Made by a program: the position numbers and the translations under genes. DNA of 6,507 nucleotides from contig CANFNN010000171.1 in NCBI GenBank assembly GCA_947448095.1, positions 1 through 6,507 of the forward strand, given 5' to 3'. This stretch comes from Bacteriovoracaceae bacterium. GTDB lineage: Bacteria; Bdellovibrionota; Bacteriovoracia; Bacteriovoracales; Bacteriovoracaceae. The notes under the pieces are model-generated. The model searched no databases, was not told the origin of the DNA, and saw only the letters and a program-made list of their open reading frames with translations. Shown here piece after piece: positions 5,307-6,507 of the stretch; within the stretch, counting starts at the first letter, position 1; the number at the start of each line of letters is the position of its first letter.

Positions 5307-6340
5307 ATAAGATATTAATAAAGCTATCAATCTCGAATTTTTTCTTCGTATCTACTTACGTTTTTCTTGGCTATCATACATTGTTTATACATAAAAATGG
5401 TGGCAGCGACTTGAAGGAGGCCGTATACCTCGGGTTTGGAATTTTCAATGCTATTCAAGTGGGGGGCGTTTGGATTATACAAACTTTCCTGAAAAGTTTC
5501 GGTTTCACTCGTGGATTCATTTTCCTAACACGTCTTGCTGCTTCGTTATTGATTTTCGTTAATCATCCTGTGGCGATTGTTTTGGCTTATATTTTATATG
5601 GGGTTAGCTCCGCTGCATATTTTAAAAAGTCTCGTGATGCTATGAAAGAGTTAATACTAGAGCGTAAAATAAGCCTCTCGAATCCTTTTATCATCTTCAG
5701 TATCACGACGAATATAGCTATTATTATTATGCCTCTTTTCGGATCATACATCCTTTCTTTAGACAAATTCATGGATGTAGCAGTTTTGATAAATGTTTCA
5801 ATGGCATTTATCGGTCTTTGGGTTTTTGCGGAGTCAGCTGAGAATTCAGTGTCTTCTGAGGCTAAAGTGAATAAACATTCTGAATATGAAGCTCTTCATC
5901 TCGGAGATCCTCTAAGAATAATAATGTCCCTATTACCGTACACAATCATGGTTACTCTACCTCCAATTAAGGTTGCCGAGGCAGGCCTAGATTCTCAATA
6001 TAGCTCTTACCTCTATACTATTAATGGTATAATTGTAGTTCTTGCACAGGTTTTCCTTTCAAAAACAAAAGCATATAAATTTGGACTTTTAAAATACGAT
6101 GTATCTTGCCTGTTGTCGGTCTTGTGTTGCACTGCTTCGTACTACGTGGACTATAAATTTTTTCTCGTTATTTTTGGAGTTTGGAGCCTTCTAGAGTCTT
6201 ATCAAATCCCAGGCATTGAGTATTTATTATTTCAGGAAAGAAAATATGACGAAAAGCTATTGAACCGACTACTAGTAATCGATTCAATTGTTTGTCTCGG
6301 AGGCCCTTTGATAAATACAATTGTATACAGGGCTTTATAG
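5291..6340 (+). CDS. MFS-like multi-pass membrane protein, probable transporter
   Basis: Up to 349 aa with about 11 hydrophobic segments (near 14-34, 44-67, 75-90, 92-111, 131-155, 160-180, 207-227, 237-256, 266-286, 291-315, 323-349) and a hydrophilic loop at 181-205 after the sixth, the layout of a major facilitator carrier. It is shorter than typical carriers of about 400 aa, and a twelfth helix is not seen. The usual G-x(3)-D-R motif between helices 2 and 3 is replaced by KSFGFTRGF, so it is a divergent member; the substrate is unknown. No good ATG exists in frame: TTG at 5291 has no Shine-Dalgarno, while TTG at 5303 follows GGGG by 6 nt and overlaps a leader stop. It uses ATA for Ile about 12 times, against 2 in the 457-aa regulator, which hints at separate ancestry. 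Confidence 0.75.
   Translation: MGYYLNKILIKLSISNFFFVSTYVFLGYHTLFIHKNGGSDLKEAVYLGFGIFNAIQVGGVWIIQTFLKSFGFTRGFIFLTRLAASLLIFVNHPVAIVLAYILYGVSSAAYFKKSRDAMKELILERKISLSNPFIIFSITTNIAIIIMPLFGSYILSLDKFMDVAVLINVSMAFIGLWVFAESAENSVSSEAKVNKHSEYEALHLGDPLRIIMSLLPYTIMVTLPPIKVAEAGLDSQYSSYLYTINGIIVVLAQVFLSKTKAYKFGLLKYDVSCLLSVLCCTASYYVDYKFFLVIFGVWSLLESYQIPGIEYLLFQERKYDEKLLNRLLVIDSIVCLGGPLINTIVYRAL
6303..6333 (+). terminator. Hairpin at the 3' end of the membrane-protein gene
   Basis: GCCCT (6303-6307) pairs with AGGGC (6329-6333), enclosing a perfect 12-bp palindrome ATACAATTGTAT (6315-6326). TTTATAG, containing the stop codon, follows. The T-run is short and the stem interrupted, so this is a weak terminator or attenuator candidate. 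Confidence 0.3.
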
Positions 6341-6349
6341 CTATATATG

Positions 6350-6402
6350 TTTTACAAAAAAGTCATTTTGACTGATTGTTTTGATATACTTTTACAAAAA
6401 AG
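6350..6402 (+). repeat. 13-bp direct repeats flanking a palindrome, upstream of the small ORF
   Basis: TTTTACAAAAAAG occurs at 6350-6362 and again at 6390-6402, exactly 40 bp apart. Overlapping the end of the first copy is a perfect inverted repeat, AGTCA-TTT-TGACT (6361-6373). The second copy contains the start of the Shine-Dalgarno of the 24-codon gene. Together they form a compact candidate control region in the 71-bp gap after the membrane-protein gene. Confidence 0.6.
6382..6390 (+). promoter_or_regulatory. Extended -10 promoter for the 24-codon gene
   Basis: TGATATACT fits the extended -10 pattern TGn-TATAAT with five of six hexamer matches. No -35 lies at the standard spacing (TTGACT at 6368 is only 11 bp away), which extended -10 promoters can tolerate. 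Transcription would start near 6397, leaving about 15 nt before the ATG. Confidence 0.5.
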
Positions 6403-6406
6403 GAGG
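6401..6406 (+). promoter_or_regulatory. Near-perfect Shine-Dalgarno of the 24-codon gene
   Basis: AGGAGG lies 5 nt before the ATG at 6412, within AAAAAAGGAGGACCTT. It is the closest match to the anti-Shine-Dalgarno in the window and supports real translation of a very short gene. Confidence 0.8.
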
Positions 6407-6411
6407 ACCTT

Positions 6412-6486
6412 ATGATTATTGATCTGGATAAAATCGAATCTGAATCAGCACCTGTGCTCGCTACTCGTACTGCACCAGAAAATTAG
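6412..6486 (+). CDS. 24-aa small protein or peptide precursor
   Basis: A complete 24-codon frame from ATG to TAG encodes MIIDLDKIESESAPVLATRT followed by APEN. It has the strongest ribosome binding site in the window at ideal spacing and its own extended -10 promoter, so it is unlikely to be chance. The peptide is acidic (five acidic, two basic residues) with a hydrophobic start (IIDLDKI) and a C-terminal half rich in Ala, Thr and Pro; it has no Cys, no signal peptide and no membrane segment. Size and the nearby membrane protein suggest a ribosomally made peptide precursor, a signalling peptide or a leader peptide for a gene beyond the edge. None of these is shown by the sequence, and I recognise no family. 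Only 21 bases follow it. Confidence 0.6.
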   Translation: MIIDLDKIESESAPVLATRTAPEN

Positions 6487-6507
6487 CTCTATCAGGACCC
6501 TAGCTAT

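Noticed and set aside
5587..5772. Minus-strand frame of 61 codons
   Set aside because: It is antisense to the membrane-protein gene with no expression signals.
6484..6506. TAGCT/AGCTA stem after the 24-codon gene
   Set aside because: It has a 5-bp stem with a 13-nt loop and the window ends immediately, so a following T-run cannot be assessed.

Overview
The window is AT-rich DNA with densely packed, short-spaced genes. Secreted proteins are abundant, there is a lysine/alanine-repeat histone H1-like protein, and a sigma-54-type response regulator is present. This fits a low-GC Bdellovibrionota member (Bacteriovorax/Halobacteriovorax-like). That placement is an inference from gene style; no ribosomal RNA or taxonomic marker is present.

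Left edge (1-213): the 3' end of a histone H1-like gene made of near-identical 27-bp units, closed by a clear intrinsic terminator. A 120-bp convergent gap follows, holding only a weak candidate terminator for the opposite strand.

Minus-strand block (334-3229): four genes read leftward from 3229, with gaps of 10, 8 and 1 nt and Shine-Dalgarno sequences that overlap or abut the preceding stop codon, so they are almost certainly one operon. All four products carry export signals. The first (326 aa) and last (258 aa) are divergent paralogues sharing a TI[WY]PDH...YF.PN motif. Between them lie a 270-aa secreted protein and a 101-aa predicted lipoprotein. I recognise no named family for any of them; they look like a cell-envelope or exported system.

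Divergent control region (3230-3449): 220 bp separating that operon from a rightward cluster. It holds a palindrome and a pair of TTTCATA repeats exactly 21 bp apart just before the regulator gene.

Plus-strand block (3450-6486): a REC/AAA+/Fis response regulator; an overlapping small gene whose N-terminus resembles a histidine-kinase H-box without a kinase ATPase domain; an MFS-like membrane protein with about 11 predicted helices and distinct codon use; and a 24-codon open frame with an extended -10 promoter and a near-perfect Shine-Dalgarno. The first three look co-transcribed. The 24-codon gene seems to have its own promoter. A testable model is a signalling module (regulator, phosphotransfer partner, transporter, small peptide), but the window ends just after the peptide and no sensor kinase is visible.
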